Shown in pieces: positions 1 through 8,398 of a stretch of DNA of 64,000 nucleotides (the stretch's first letter is position 1; the number at the start of each line of letters is the position of its first letter). The notes below the pieces were generated by a model. The model saw only the letters and a list, made by a program, of their open reading frames with translations, was not told the origin of the DNA and made no database searches. The stretch is from Pseudomonas sp. QS1027 (GTDB lineage Bacteria > Pseudomonadota > Gammaproteobacteria > Pseudomonadales > Pseudomonadaceae), in assembly GCF_002814235.1 (NCBI RefSeq), contig NZ_PHSU01000027.1, positions 1-64,000 of the forward strand, in the 5' to 3' direction. The position numbers were made by a program, and so were the translations under genes.

Positions 1-32
1 AACCTATTTCAGGACTAGACACGCAACCGCTA

Positions 33-782
33 TCAGTTTTCTGCTACCTGACGCTTGTGCCGGGCACGGCGGGCCAGCATGTTCAAACCTTCGATCACTG
101 CGGAGAAGGTCATCGCCGCGTAGACATAACCCTTGGGCACATGGGCGCCGAAGCCTTCGGCGATCAACGTCATGCCGATCATGATCAGGAAGCCCAGGGC
201 CAGCATCACCACCGTCGGGTTGTCGTTGATGAACTTCGCCAGCGGCTCGGACGCCAGCAGCATCACCAGCACCGCCACCACCACCGCGATCACCATGATC
301 GGCAGATGCTCGGTCATGCCCACGGCGGTGATGATGCTGTCGATGGAAAAGACCATGTCGAGCATCAGGATCTGGCCGATCGCCGCCGCAAAGCCCAGGG
401 AGATACCGGCGCTGCTGTCTTCGGCCTCCTTGGCCTCGGGGTCCATGCTGTGGTGAATCTCGGTGGTGGCCTTCCACACCAGGAACAGGCCACCGGCAAT
501 CAGGATCATGTCCTTCCAGGAGAACGCCTGGCCAAACACCTCGATCACCGGTGCGGTGAGCTTGACGATGTAGGCGATGGTGCCCAGCAAGCCCAGGCGC
601 AGGATCAGGGCCATGCCGATACCGATACGTCGGGCCTTGGTGCGAAACTGCGCCGGCAGCTTGTTGGTCAGGATCGAGATGAAGATCAGGTTGTCGATGC
701 CCAGCACGATTTCCATGACGATCAGCGTCGCCAGGGCAATCCAGGCGGTGGGGCTGACGGCGAGTTGCAACAGGTATTCCAT
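33..782 (-). CDS. TerC family integral membrane protein
   Basis: A 249-residue polytopic membrane protein of the TerC family (tellurium-resistance/YoaE-like). The first helix carries the family block MEIVLGIDNLIFIS and a matching block DMVFSIDSIITAVGM lies near residue 135; these acidic-residue-bearing helices are the family hallmark. About seven hydrophobic segments can be read, ending in a short basic tail (RRARHKRQ). TerC proteins are linked to metal-ion efflux or metal loading of exported proteins. The substrate here cannot be read from sequence. The gene is divergent from the NhaR-like regulator, with about 137 bp between the starts. No tellurite-resistance operon is visible nearby. Confidence 0.9.
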   Translation of the reverse strand: MEYLLQLAVSPTAWIALATLIVMEIVLGIDNLIFISILTNKLPAQFRTKARRIGIGMALILRLGLLGTIAYIVKLTAPVIEVFGQAFSWKDMILIAGGLFLVWKATTEIHHSMDPEAKEAEDSSAGISLGFAAAIGQILMLDMVFSIDSIITAVGMTEHLPIMVIAVVVAVLVMLLASEPLAKFINDNPTVVMLALGFLIMIGMTLIAEGFGAHVPKGYVYAAMTFSAVIEGLNMLARRARHKRQVAEN

Positions 783-919
783 GGTTCAGTCCTGATTCGG
801 GAGTAAGGCGGCCACGTCCTGGCCCACCGATAGCGCAGCATTCTAGGGAAACAGACACTTCAGGAAAATTCGTATTTTTAAACGCTATACTTCGGTTTTA
901 ACGAACTGAACAGAACCCG

Positions 920-1825
920 ATGCTCAATTATCGCCAGTTGCACTATTTCTGGGTCGTGGCCAGGACCGGCAGTATCGTCAGGGCCTGCGAGCAGTTGAAC
1001 CTGACGCCGCAAACCATCAGCGGCCAGATCAGCCTGCTGGAACAGACCTTTGGCGTCGAGCTGTTCCGCAAGGCCGGACGACAGTTGGAACTGACCGAAG
1101 CCGGGCGTCGGACCCTGCCCTATGCCGAGCAGATGTTTCAACTGGGCAATGAACTGGAAGCCATGCTGCGCACCCAGCCGAACGAGCAGCAGCGACTGCT
1201 GCGGGTCGGGGTCGCGGACGTGGTCCCCAAATCCATCGTCTACCGCCTGATCGCGCCGACCATGGAGCTGGATGAGCCGATCCGTATCACCTGCCGCGAA
1301 GACAAGCTCGAACGCCTGCTCGCCGACCTGGCGATCCAGCGCCTGGACCTGGTGATTTCCGACAGCCCCATGCCCAGCCATCTGGACATCAAGGGCTATA
1401 GCCAGAAGCTGGGGGAATGCGGGATCAGCTTTTTTGCCACGTCGGCACTGGCAGCGCGCCATGACGAGGATTTTCCACGTTGCCTGCATGGCGCACCGCT
1501 GCTGATTCCCGGACAGGAAAGCGTGGTGCGCAGCCGGCTCTTGCGCTGGTTCGCCGAACAACACCTGCACCCGAGGATCGTCGGCGAGTTCGACGACAGT
1601 GCGCTGATGCAGGCATTCGGCCAATCCGGCAGCGGGATTTTCATTGCCCCGAGCGTGATCGCCGAGGAGGTGTGCCGGCAGTACGGCGTCGAGCTGATCG
1701 GCCAGACCGATGCGGTAAGCGAATCGTTCTACGCGATCTCGGTGGAACGCAAGGTCAAGCACCCTGGCATTGTTGCCATTACCGAGGGGGCTCGACGCGA
1801 GCTCTTCACCACCCAGGAAGACTAA
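920..1825 (+). CDS. nhaR: LysR-family transcriptional regulator, NhaR-like
   Basis: A 301-residue LysR regulator. The N-terminal winged helix starts LNYRQLHYFWVVARTGSI and continues with ACEQLNLTPQTISGQI, the pattern of NhaR, the activator of the sodium/proton antiporter gene in E. coli. Residues about 90-295 form the substrate-binding domain. The nhaA partner is not adjacent, so the target is unknown. Its last four bases overlap the convergent MFS gene. The start is the first ATG of the frame and gives the normal LysR N-terminus. Confidence 0.85.
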   Translation: MLNYRQLHYFWVVARTGSIVRACEQLNLTPQTISGQISLLEQTFGVELFRKAGRQLELTEAGRRTLPYAEQMFQLGNELEAMLRTQPNEQQRLLRVGVADVVPKSIVYRLIAPTMELDEPIRITCREDKLERLLADLAIQRLDLVISDSPMPSHLDIKGYSQKLGECGISFFATSALAARHDEDFPRCLHGAPLLIPGQESVVRSRLLRWFAEQHLHPRIVGEFDDSALMQAFGQSGSGIFIAPSVIAEEVCRQYGVELIGQTDAVSESFYAISVERKVKHPGIVAITEGARRELFTTQED

Positions 1826-2976
1826 GCGCTGACCGTCCGGGATTTGGCGCTCATCAGCGCCAGCGCCAACAAAATCGACAGCAGGATAAAACCGGCGGCG
1901 GCAAACCCCAGGCTGCCCAGGCCCAGGTTATCGATCACCCGACCACCCACCAGCGCCCCCAGGCCGATCCCCAGGTTGGCCCCGGCGATGTTCAGCGACG
2001 CGGCGAAGGCCGGCGCATGGGGCGCGACCTTCATCAGACGGACATGGCTGACCAGGAACAGGGCCGCCTGGGTCACGCCCCAGACGCCCATGGCCGCCGC
2101 CAGGCCAAGGGTGGAGTGAATGCTCGGCACCAGGGCAACCATGCCGCCGATCATGAAGGCGCAGAACACCATCGATGCGATCAGCGGATGGCGATCGACC
2201 ATGCGCCCGCCCAGGGAGTTGCCGATCAGTCCTACGGCACCGAAGCCCATCAGGCACCAGCCGACCACCGTACCGTTGAAACCGGCCAGGCGTTCGAGGA
2301 TATCCGCCAGGTAGGTGTAGGCGGTGAACATGCCGCAGAACACCAGGATCGACAACAGCACATGGCCGATCATCAGCGGACGACGCAGGATGCCGAACTG
2401 CGAGCGCAAGGACACTTGCTCCAGGTGCAGGCGCGTGGCCGGCAGGTAACGCCAGAGCAACAAGGCCTTGACCAGGGCCACCACCGCCAGGATCCCAAAG
2501 GCGCTGCGCCAACCCCAGGCGTCGGAGATCAAGGTGCCGACGGGAATGCCGAACACCGTCGCACAGACAATGCCGAAGCCGATTTTTTCGATCGCCCGCC
2601 CGGCATAGTCGGGACCGACGATGTCCACCGCCGTTTCGCTGGCCAGGGCCCAGAATACCGGCAGCCCCAATGCCGGCAGCAAGCGGGCGATGGCCATGAC
2701 CCCGATATTCGGCGCCAATGCCGCCACGGTGTTGGCCAGGCCGAACATCACCAGGATGCTGATAAACAGGCGCCGGCGCTCGAAACGCGAAAAGTACGCG
2801 GTCAGGAAAGGCCCGAATGCGGCGACGGTGAACGCGAACAAGGTCACCAGCAGACCCGCCTGGGGAATGCTGACGTCAAGGTCGCGGGAAATTGCCGGCA
2901 ACAGGCCGACAATCACGAACTCCGTCGTCAGCACGGTAAATCCGGCGGCTGACAACAGCAGAATGGGCAACAACAT
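1822..2976 (-). CDS. MFS transporter, DHA1 family
   Basis: A 384-residue major facilitator with about 12 transmembrane segments, of the drug:H+ antiporter-1 type (AraJ/NepI/YdhP-like). Helix 1 reads LLSAAGFTVLTTEFVIVGLLPAISRDL, typical of this subfamily. The loop 2-3 region carries FSRFERRRLFI, a weak form of the MFS motif A. It probably exports small molecules such as drugs, sugars or nucleosides; the substrate cannot be deduced. It converges on and overlaps the NhaR-like gene by 4 bp. Confidence 0.85.
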   Translation of the reverse strand: MLLPILLLSAAGFTVLTTEFVIVGLLPAISRDLDVSIPQAGLLVTLFAFTVAAFGPFLTAYFSRFERRRLFISILVMFGLANTVAALAPNIGVMAIARLLPALGLPVFWALASETAVDIVGPDYAGRAIEKIGFGIVCATVFGIPVGTLISDAWGWRSAFGILAVVALVKALLLWRYLPATRLHLEQVSLRSQFGILRRPLMIGHVLLSILVFCGMFTAYTYLADILERLAGFNGTVVGWCLMGFGAVGLIGNSLGGRMVDRHPLIASMVFCAFMIGGMVALVPSIHSTLGLAAAMGVWGVTQAALFLVSHVRLMKVAPHAPAFAASLNIAGANLGIGLGALVGGRVIDNLGLGSLGFAAAGFILLSILLALALMSAKSRTVSA

Positions 2977-3072
2977 GAATCACTCCGGAAACGACAACGC
3001 CAGCGATAGCCCGAGGGCCCGCTGAATAAGAGATGAGAACAGAGGGGAAGTGACCAGTATAACAGAAGGTGT

Positions 3073-3100
3073 GTGGTGAGCGAGCAAGCCCGCTCACCAC
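3073..3100. repeat. REP-like inverted repeat
   Basis: A perfect 10-bp stem (GTGGTGAGCG / CGCTCACCAC) with an 8-nt loop lies in the gap between the MFS gene and the DUF1993 gene. The sequence resembles the short palindromic REP elements scattered in Pseudomonas intergenic regions. It could also act as a transcription-termination hairpin, but there is no T-tract on either side. Confidence 0.5.
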
Positions 3101-3149
3101 AAGATCTCACCGGTCAGTCAGATTTGAACCGGTATCAATCCGTGGGAAA

Positions 3150-3659
3150 TCAGAACGCGCCCATGTAGTCACGCTTACCGATTTCCACGCCGTTGTGGCG
3201 CAGGATCGCGTAGGCAGTGGTCACGTGGAAGAAGAACTGTGGCAGGCCGTAAGTCAGCAGGTAAGCCTGGCCAGTGAAGCGCTTCTCTTTCGGGGTGCCC
3301 GGACGGGTCACGATCTCGATGCCTTCCTTGCCGTCGATCTGGTCAGGGGTGATGCTGTCCAGGTGAGCCAGCACCTTAGTGATCAGTGCCTGCAATTCGG
3401 CGAAGGTGGTTTCGCTGTCCGGGTAGGACGGCACGTCGATCTCGGCCAGACGCGAAGAAACGCCCTTGGCGAAATCGACCGCGATCTGCACCTGACGGTT
3501 CAACGCGAACATGTCAGGGGCCAGACGGGCTTGTACGAAAACGCTCGGCTCGATGTTCTTTGCCACCGCATGGGCTTCGGCCTTGTTCAGAACGTCGCTC
3601 AAGGCATTGAGCATTTGCTTGAAAACCGGAATGGAAGCTGCGTACAGGGAAATGGTCAT
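3150..3659 (-). CDS. DUF1993 family protein
   Basis: A 169-residue soluble protein of the DUF1993 family (four-helix, DinB-like fold expected), beginning MTISLYAASIPVFKQMLNAL. The C-terminal block YLLTYGLPQFFFHVTTAYAILRHNGVEIGK is the characteristic family end. I chose the ATG at 3659 over an in-frame ATG 63 bases upstream because the family begins at this point. Function is unknown. It is divergent from the yceH-like gene. Confidence 0.88.
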   Translation of the reverse strand: MTISLYAASIPVFKQMLNALSDVLNKAEAHAVAKNIEPSVFVQARLAPDMFALNRQVQIAVDFAKGVSSRLAEIDVPSYPDSETTFAELQALITKVLAHLDSITPDQIDGKEGIEIVTRPGTPKEKRFTGQAYLLTYGLPQFFFHVTTAYAILRHNGVEIGKRDYMGAF

Positions 3660-3789
3660 GAGGATCTCGCAGTGAAAATGGCAGGAGTGAAGCTGGGCGA
3701 TTATAGCCAGGCTGAAGCGCATCGCGGCTTGTCTTTTTACGGTTGAAGGCCCTACGCTTACGACCTTTCAACGCACAGGGAAACGCACA

Positions 3790-4437
3790 ATGGGCAGCGA
3801 GCAAGAGACTTCCGTCGATCAACCACAATTGAACAGCACGGAAATTCGCATCCTGGGCTCCTTGATCGAAAAGCAGGCCACCAGCCCGGAAACCTATCCC
3901 CTGACCCTCAATGCCCTGGTGCTGGCCTGCAACCAGAAAACCAGCCGCGAACCGGTGACGAACCTCAACCCGGGCCAGGTCGGCCAGAGCCTGCGCGCCC
4001 TTGAAGGCCGCGGCTTCACCCGCCTGGTGATGGGCAGCCGTGCCGACCGCTGGGAACATCGGGTCGAAAAAGCCCTGGAACTGGTGCCGGCCCAGGTGGT
4101 ATTGATCGGCCTGCTGTTTTTGCGTGGCCCGCAGACGGTCAACGAACTGCTGACCCGCAGTGGCCGGATGCATGACTTCGAAGACAGCGAGCAGGTCGTG
4201 CATCAGCTGGAACGCCTGATTGCCCGTGGCCTGGCCCTGCTGATTCCCAAACAGGCCGGGCAGCGGGAAGACCGCTATACCCACGCCCTGGGCGACCCGG
4301 CGGATATCGAGGCGATCCTCGCGGCCCGTCAGCAGGGACCGGAGCGCAGTGCGGCCGGTGCGGTGTCCGTGGAGCGTATCGAAGAGCTCGAAGCTCGGAT
4401 CGCCGCGCTTGAAGAACGTCTGGCGCGATTGGAGTAA
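3790..4437 (+). CDS. yceH: YceH family protein (UPF0502/DUF480)
   Basis: A 215-residue protein with two winged-helix-like halves. The first includes IRILGSLIEKQATSPETYPLTLNAL, and LLFLRGPQTVNELLTRSGRMHDF marks the second half. The C-terminal 25 residues are a short coiled coil (RIEELEARIAALEERLARLE). This is the full length of E. coli YceH, a conserved protein of unknown molecular function. No operon partner: the next gene converges on it after a short gap. Confidence 0.9.
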   Translation: MGSEQETSVDQPQLNSTEIRILGSLIEKQATSPETYPLTLNALVLACNQKTSREPVTNLNPGQVGQSLRALEGRGFTRLVMGSRADRWEHRVEKALELVPAQVVLIGLLFLRGPQTVNELLTRSGRMHDFEDSEQVVHQLERLIARGLALLIPKQAGQREDRYTHALGDPADIEAILAARQQGPERSAAGAVSVERIEELEARIAALEERLARLE

Positions 4438-4455
4438 CCCCGCCAGCCTCGTCAT

Positions 4456-5274
4456 TCAACTGCGCGCAAAGGCCACCGCTTTCTGGAACTGTTCTTCGCT
4501 GGGCCGCACACCGGTGTACAGCACGAACTGTTCCAGCGCCTGGATAGCAATCACTTCGAGCCCGGTGATCACCTGCTTGCCCTGGGCCCTGCCGCTTAGA
4601 ATCAACGGGGTTTCCGAGGGCACCGCGACCACATCGAACAGCGTGTCGGCCGCCGCCACCGCCGCGGCCTCGAAGGCCAGTTGATCCGCCTCCGGGCCGC
4701 CGCTCATGCCGATCGGCGTGACATTGACCAGCATCCGCGGACGCAGCGTCCCCAGCTCCGCCTGCCACTCATAACCGCAACTCTGCGCCAGCGCCCGGCC
4801 CGCGGCTTCGTTGCGGGCCACGATCACGCCATTACGGTAACCGCCATCACGCAGGGCCGACGCCACGGCCTTGGCCATGCCGCCACTGCCACGTAGCGCA
4901 AAGCTGATGTCCTTGGGCACCGAATGGGTCTGGAGCAACTGCGCGATGGCGATGTAGTCGGTGTTATAGGCCTTCAGATGGCCTGCCGTGTTGACGATGG
5001 TATTGATGGACTGAATCGCCGCGGCGGATGCATCCAGCTCATCCACCAGGGCGATGCACGCCTCCTTGAACGGCATCGACACTCCGCAACCCCGAATGCC
5101 CAGGGCCCGAATCCCGCCGACCGCGCCGGTCAGGTCCTGGCTGCTGAACGCCTTATAGTAAAAATTCAGGCCGAGTTGCTCATAAAGATGGTTGTGGAAA
5201 CGCAAACCGAAATTCCCGGGGCGCCCCGACAACGACATGCACAATTGGGTGTCTTTGTTGGGGTTCATCTGCAT
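4456..5274 (-). CDS. Shikimate 5-dehydrogenase-like protein
   Basis: A 272-residue member of the AroE superfamily, closest by eye to the HI0607-type shikimate-dehydrogenase-like (SdhL) group: LCMSLSGRPGNFGLRFHNHLY at the N-terminus replaces the usual AroE substrate motif. Conserved features are VSMPFKEACI (catalytic lysine), NTIVN, YNTDY and the nucleotide-binding segment FALRGSGGMAKAVASALRD. NTDY and MPFKE suggest a functional dehydrogenase, but HI0607-type enzymes are poor with shikimate. No aromatic-pathway genes are adjacent. Confidence 0.85.
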   Translation of the reverse strand: MQMNPNKDTQLCMSLSGRPGNFGLRFHNHLYEQLGLNFYYKAFSSQDLTGAVGGIRALGIRGCGVSMPFKEACIALVDELDASAAAIQSINTIVNTAGHLKAYNTDYIAIAQLLQTHSVPKDISFALRGSGGMAKAVASALRDGGYRNGVIVARNEAAGRALAQSCGYEWQAELGTLRPRMLVNVTPIGMSGGPEADQLAFEAAAVAAADTLFDVVAVPSETPLILSGRAQGKQVITGLEVIAIQALEQFVLYTGVRPSEEQFQKAVAFARS

Positions 5275-5531
5275 GTTTCATCTCCTGAAGGGTGTTTTCG
5301 GACAAAAGGGATTAGGCATTTATCCTACTTTCGTCGATCATGGACTCTCGCTGCAAGGCTCTGGCTCAAGCTTCGGATACCCGTCAAAGAAACGACGCCA
5401 GGAACCTTACAAAAAATTTACTCAACGGCTTCGCAATTTTTCAGAAAGTCGTTGTCATAGAAGTATCCCCGCGACAGTCCTTGAGTCTATTGCAGACAAC
5501 AAGCGCTGGGGTTGGAACCCGAGGAATAATC

Positions 5532-5867
5532 ATGATTCGTACAATCCCCAAGATAGCCTTGCTCGTTGGTGCACTCGCTGTCGCAGGCCAGGCCTCTGCC
5601 CACGGTGGCAACTGGGTCGGCCCTGCCTTGTTGGGTGGCGTGATCGGCGGAGCCATCGTCGGTTCGGTGATGTCGAACAGCCGCCCGGCTTACGTTCAAC
5701 AGCCTGTGTATGTGCAACCGGCCCCTGTCTATGTACAGCAGCCGCCTCCGGTCTATGTCCAGCAACCGGTCTATGTCCAACCAGCCCCTGTCTATGTCCA
5801 GGGTGGTTACTATGGCCGTCCTGTTTACTACGGCCACCCGCATTACTACGGCGGCCCACGCTGGTAA
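5532..5867 (+). CDS. Exported protein with Tyr-Val-Gln-Pro repeats
   Basis: A 111-residue protein starting MIRTIPKIALLVGALAVAGQASA, a clear Sec signal peptide. A short glycine-rich hydrophobic stretch follows (GPALLGGVIGGAIVGSV), then a low-complexity tail with repeated YVQQPVYVQP/APVYVQQPP units and a Tyr/His/Gly-rich end. It is preceded by GAGGAATAATC as ribosome-binding site, which favours this ATG over the upstream in-frame one. Similar glycine-zipper/Pro-Tyr proteins occur in Pseudomonas envelopes. Function unknown. A strong terminator follows. Confidence 0.75.
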   Translation: MIRTIPKIALLVGALAVAGQASAHGGNWVGPALLGGVIGGAIVGSVMSNSRPAYVQQPVYVQPAPVYVQQPPPVYVQQPVYVQPAPVYVQGGYYGRPVYYGHPHYYGGPRW

Positions 5868-5886
5868 TCGACAGGCAGCACACCAG

Positions 5887-5916
5887 GCCCTGCTCGCAAG
5901 AGCGGGGCTTTTTTTT
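5887..5916 (+). terminator. Rho-independent terminator
   Basis: A nine-base stem (GCCCTGCTC / GAGCGGGGC, one G-T pair) with a GCAA loop is followed directly by eight Ts, just after the Tyr-Val-Gln-Pro repeat gene. Confidence 0.85.
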
Positions 5917-6099
5917 GCGATATCCGGACGTCGATGTCTGAATTGCGCCAGCAAAGGTCGCAGGCAAGACAACCATCCACCGGCAATAAAAGGCATCATA
6001 TGACCTGTCGTCGCCCAGGATGGGCCTTAATACGACTGTCATATTTATGCCATGCCCGATCAGCAAGATCAGGCTAAATGATAAGAACAAGGACGAACC

Positions 6100-6294
6100 A
6101 TGCCGACACAGAACCCACATCGCACCGCTGGCCTCTGCACGTCCAGCAAGGTCTACAGCGCCCTGACCGAGCTCAAGCAGCTCGAAGGCCACCGCACGGC
6201 CAAATTTCTCTCGTTGCTGGCCGAGAACCTGGTCCGCAAGGGGCTGCTGAATGAGCAGGAAGTGCTGAAGATGCTGGATCAGGTCGTCGACTGA
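6100..6294 (+). CDS. Small conserved hypothetical protein
   Basis: A 64-residue protein with AAGGA eight bases before its ATG. The sequence SKVYSALTELKQLEGHRTAKFLSLLAENLVRKGLLNEQEVLKMLDQVV predicts two amphipathic helices; there is no signal peptide or membrane segment. I do not recognise a named family. It stands alone, about 230 bp beyond the previous gene. Confidence 0.6.
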   Translation: MPTQNPHRTAGLCTSSKVYSALTELKQLEGHRTAKFLSLLAENLVRKGLLNEQEVLKMLDQVVD

Positions 6295-6404
6295 CGCACT
6301 CTATTGCCGCCTGTCGATCTCGTCGATGTCCACTATCGAGCGCGATGATTTTCCTCTGATCGGGCCGGGCCTTAAGGTAGCTCCATAGATTGATGGAGGT
6401 CCTC

Positions 6405-6587
6405 ATGGCCAAGGTACAAATCATGTCCGTAATCGGCAGCGCCGTTCCCCCCTCGCTCAGAGAGCTGGGCCTGCTCGCCTGCTGGTATCTGGTTCGAGAC
6501 GGTGTACCGATCAGCGGACCGTTCACCTCACTGATGGCCGCCAAGACTTCGTCGCAAAGCATGAACCTGTCTGCGCTGAACGCCTGA
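6405..6587 (+). CDS. Small hypothetical protein
   Basis: A 60-residue protein starting MAKVQIMSVIGSAVPPSLREL. The ATG at 6405 sits five bases after a strong GGAGG, so I prefer it to the upstream in-frame ATG and TTG, which overlap the Shine-Dalgarno. The middle (CWYLVRDGVPISGPFTSLMAAKTS) looks like a short beta-hairpin/helix domain. No family recognised. A terminator lies about 50 bp after the stop. Confidence 0.6.
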   Translation: MAKVQIMSVIGSAVPPSLRELGLLACWYLVRDGVPISGPFTSLMAAKTSSQSMNLSALNA

Positions 6588-6633
6588 CCGGCCCAGGATT
6601 CCCGAAAACGTGCGTTGCTCCGCACACCCCTTT

Positions 6634-6658
6634 GCCCGCATTCGTTGCGGGCTTTTTT
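6634..6658 (+). terminator. Rho-independent terminator
   Basis: Stem GCCCGCA / TGCGGGC with a five-base loop, followed by six Ts. It ends the transcript of the small upstream gene and may also protect the convergent gene. Confidence 0.85.
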
Positions 6659-6673
6659 ATGGGACTGTGCCGA

Positions 6674-7234
6674 TCAGCCGCGCTCGGCCAAGGCGGCATT
6701 GACCTGGGCACGATGGGTGAGCTTTTGCAAACGCTTCTCCAGCTCGATCATCACCACGCGGTCGCTGCGACCACTTTCCAACTCGTCGATCAGCGCCTGG
6801 GTCACCTGGCGCAGTTCATGGCTGATGACGATCCGGTCGTCGTTCAGGTCATCCTTATGCGACTCGAACAGACGGTGCAGGAAATCCTCGAGGGTGCGCT
6901 GACAGCGATGCCGATCCGACGCCCGCAGGTGCGCCAGATTGGCACTGATACGCCCCAGCAGATCCAGCAGTTCGATGCCGAAATAGTGCAACCGCCGCGC
7001 ATAACCCACGTCACGTTCACGACGCTGCTTGCGCTGTTCCTGGAATTCCTGCTTGCGCTGGATCGCCGGCACACTGATCGCCACCATCAAGCCGACCACA
7101 AGGCCCACGGCCTGGATCCAGCCATACCAGTCCGCCGATTTCGGAAAGAAAGCAAAGCCCAGCAACAGCACCGCCACCATCCCCGCCCAGACCACCATGG
7201 GCAGGTAATCCCTGCTGATCAAACCCTTCGGCAT
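6674..7234 (-). CDS. Membrane-anchored hypothetical protein with cytoplasmic coiled coil
   Basis: A 186-residue protein. Two hydrophobic segments (residues about 12-30 and 38-58) are followed by a charged region (RKQEFQEQRKQRRERD) and a mostly helical cytoplasmic domain ending in a coiled-coil-like stretch (VVMIELEKRLQKLTHR). The topology resembles small membrane-anchored sensor or scaffold proteins, but I recognise no family. It lies just left of the prophage insertion point. Function unknown. Confidence 0.65.
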   Translation of the reverse strand: MPKGLISRDYLPMVVWAGMVAVLLLGFAFFPKSADWYGWIQAVGLVVGLMVAISVPAIQRKQEFQEQRKQRRERDVGYARRLHYFGIELLDLLGRISANLAHLRASDRHRCQRTLEDFLHRLFESHKDDLNDDRIVISHELRQVTQALIDELESGRSDRVVMIELEKRLQKLTHRAQVNAALAERG

Positions 7235-7420
7235 TGCCGGACTCCTGAGTCATTGGATCGCGCTGATTACGCCGCAAGGGCCGATGCTAATCGGTGCGTG
7301 AGGCCCGCACCACCACGTATCAGGCTGGATACACAATTAAATAGCCATCACTCAGGAAAAACCTTAAATTCTTCTTACTTTTTAAGGGTTTTTTGCCGCC
7401 ACTCGAAGAACAATCGACAG

Positions 7421-7444
7421 TTCCTGAACTATATTCATAAAATG
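7421..7444. repeat. Left attachment-site repeat (attL candidate)
   Basis: The 24 bases starting TTCCTGAACTATATTCATAA are repeated exactly at 13140-13163, in the same orientation, beside the integrase fragment. The flanking bases differ on both sides. Confidence 0.85.
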
Positions 7445-7470
7445 ATTTTCGCGTTTCAGTACGTGACGCA

Positions 7471-7508
7471 GCGTGTTAAGCCCCAGCGTTTATTGAGGCT
7501 TAACACGC
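7471..7508. repeat. 12-bp perfect inverted repeat next to attL
   Basis: GCGTGTTAAGCC and GGCTTAACACGC form a perfect stem with a 14-nt loop, 27 bp inside the left repeat. There is no T-tract, so it is more likely a protein-binding or structural site than a terminator. The rest of 7235-7650 has no gene that I can support. Confidence 0.5.
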
Positions 7509-7650
7509 TCGACCACTCATCGAAAACCTGCAAAACGCACGCAGTGGTACGAGAATTGGTACAAGCCTAACCCCACCTCCGGCGTCCTGCCGAACGAACA
7601 GAATCCCCAATCCACTCCTGCTACGCTATCTCCATCAAGGAGGCCCAACC

Positions 7651-7860
7651 ATGCCAAATACAGACCTGCTACCAGCCCTGCTCACCAAGCTCAACGAGAA
7701 CCAGCTCGCCTTGGGAGCAGCGATCGAAGAATTGTCCAACTGGGTCGAGCAGCGCGGTTCTGTCGAGGTGGCCGACAACATCCGCGCCGCACTCTGGCCA
7801 CTGGACAACAACCTCGAGTTCATCAGCATGAGCCTGGCAGTGCTCAACTCACCCGAGTGA
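7651..7860 (+). CDS. Small hypothetical protein inside the prophage
   Basis: A 69-residue acidic protein with AAGGAGG nine bases upstream of ATG. The sequence is helical (TKLNENQLALGAAIEELSNWVEQRG ... DNIRAALWPLDNNLEFISMSLAVL) with no signal peptide. It could be a phage cargo or regulatory protein. I do not recognise the family. Read forward from the left attachment repeat, it is the first gene of the element. Confidence 0.65.
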   Translation: MPNTDLLPALLTKLNENQLALGAAIEELSNWVEQRGSVEVADNIRAALWPLDNNLEFISMSLAVLNSPE

Positions 7861-7956
7861 CACTCCATAGCTCAGCGCTCTTGAGCTCGACTCAAAATTT
7901 TGTTCATACTCGCCCGGTACCACACACCATCGACGCAGAAGTACGCGTAGGGGGCC

Positions 7957-8145
7957 CTAGAACCTCAGTTCCTGGAAAGTGCCGTTTTTGTTCTGAATAC
8001 GCACCGCCACTCGGCTGCCTGCCAATGCTTGGGCGGCTAGCTTCACCAACTCCTCCTTCGTCTCAGCCTCGATTACAGGTCGAAATTTACGGGCTCTGAA
8101 CATCGCCCACCCCTTGCTGGTTTTCTCTATTCGATAGGTGACCAT
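7957..8145 (-). CDS. Small hypothetical protein (DUF2188-like layout)
   Basis: A 62-residue protein starting MVTYRIEKTSKGWAMFRAR. I chose this ATG over one 12 bases upstream because a GGAG lies just before it. The order beta strand (YRIEKTSKGWAMFRARK), helix (ETKEELVKLAAQALAG) and final strands (RVAVRIQNKNGTFQELRF) resembles DUF2188-type small proteins; this is a weak resemblance. It is probably a phage accessory gene. Confidence 0.5.
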   Translation of the reverse strand: MVTYRIEKTSKGWAMFRARKFRPVIEAETKEELVKLAAQALAGSRVAVRIQNKNGTFQELRF

Positions 8146-8267
8146 AGACTCCAGCACCGACTGTTGATGTACCGAGAATAGGTTGTAGGTATGGGTTACG
8201 CTGGCCTTTCACATCCCTTTCACAGTCGAGCGCCTATGTTTATCCCTGCTCCTAGTGAACACCCCTT

Positions 8268-8297
8268 AAGCCCGCTCCCCCATCGCGGGCTTTTCTT
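8268..8297 (+). terminator. Rho-independent terminator
   Basis: Stem AAGCCCGC / GCGGGCTT followed by a T-rich tail (TTTCTTT). No plus-strand gene ends just before it, so it may close an unannotated small RNA or a decayed gene. Confidence 0.6.
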
Positions 8298-8377
8298 TGC
8301 ATGCTGTTCTCCGATATTTTTTCCTTATCTATACTTACTGAGTCGAGCTAATACTCCCCCCTTGATGCTCGACTTAG

Positions 8378-8398
8378 GCCCGCACGTGCGGGCTTTTT
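8378..8398 (+). terminator. Rho-independent terminator
   Basis: GCCCGCAC directly abuts its complement GTGCGGGC (a four-base loop in practice) and is followed by five Ts. It is the second such structure within 110 bp. Confidence 0.6.

Noticed and set aside
1480..2952. A 490-residue plus-strand frame across the LysR-MFS junction
   Set aside because: It is Gln/Arg/Gly-rich, runs through two clear genes in other frames and has no domain; it is a codon-bias shadow.
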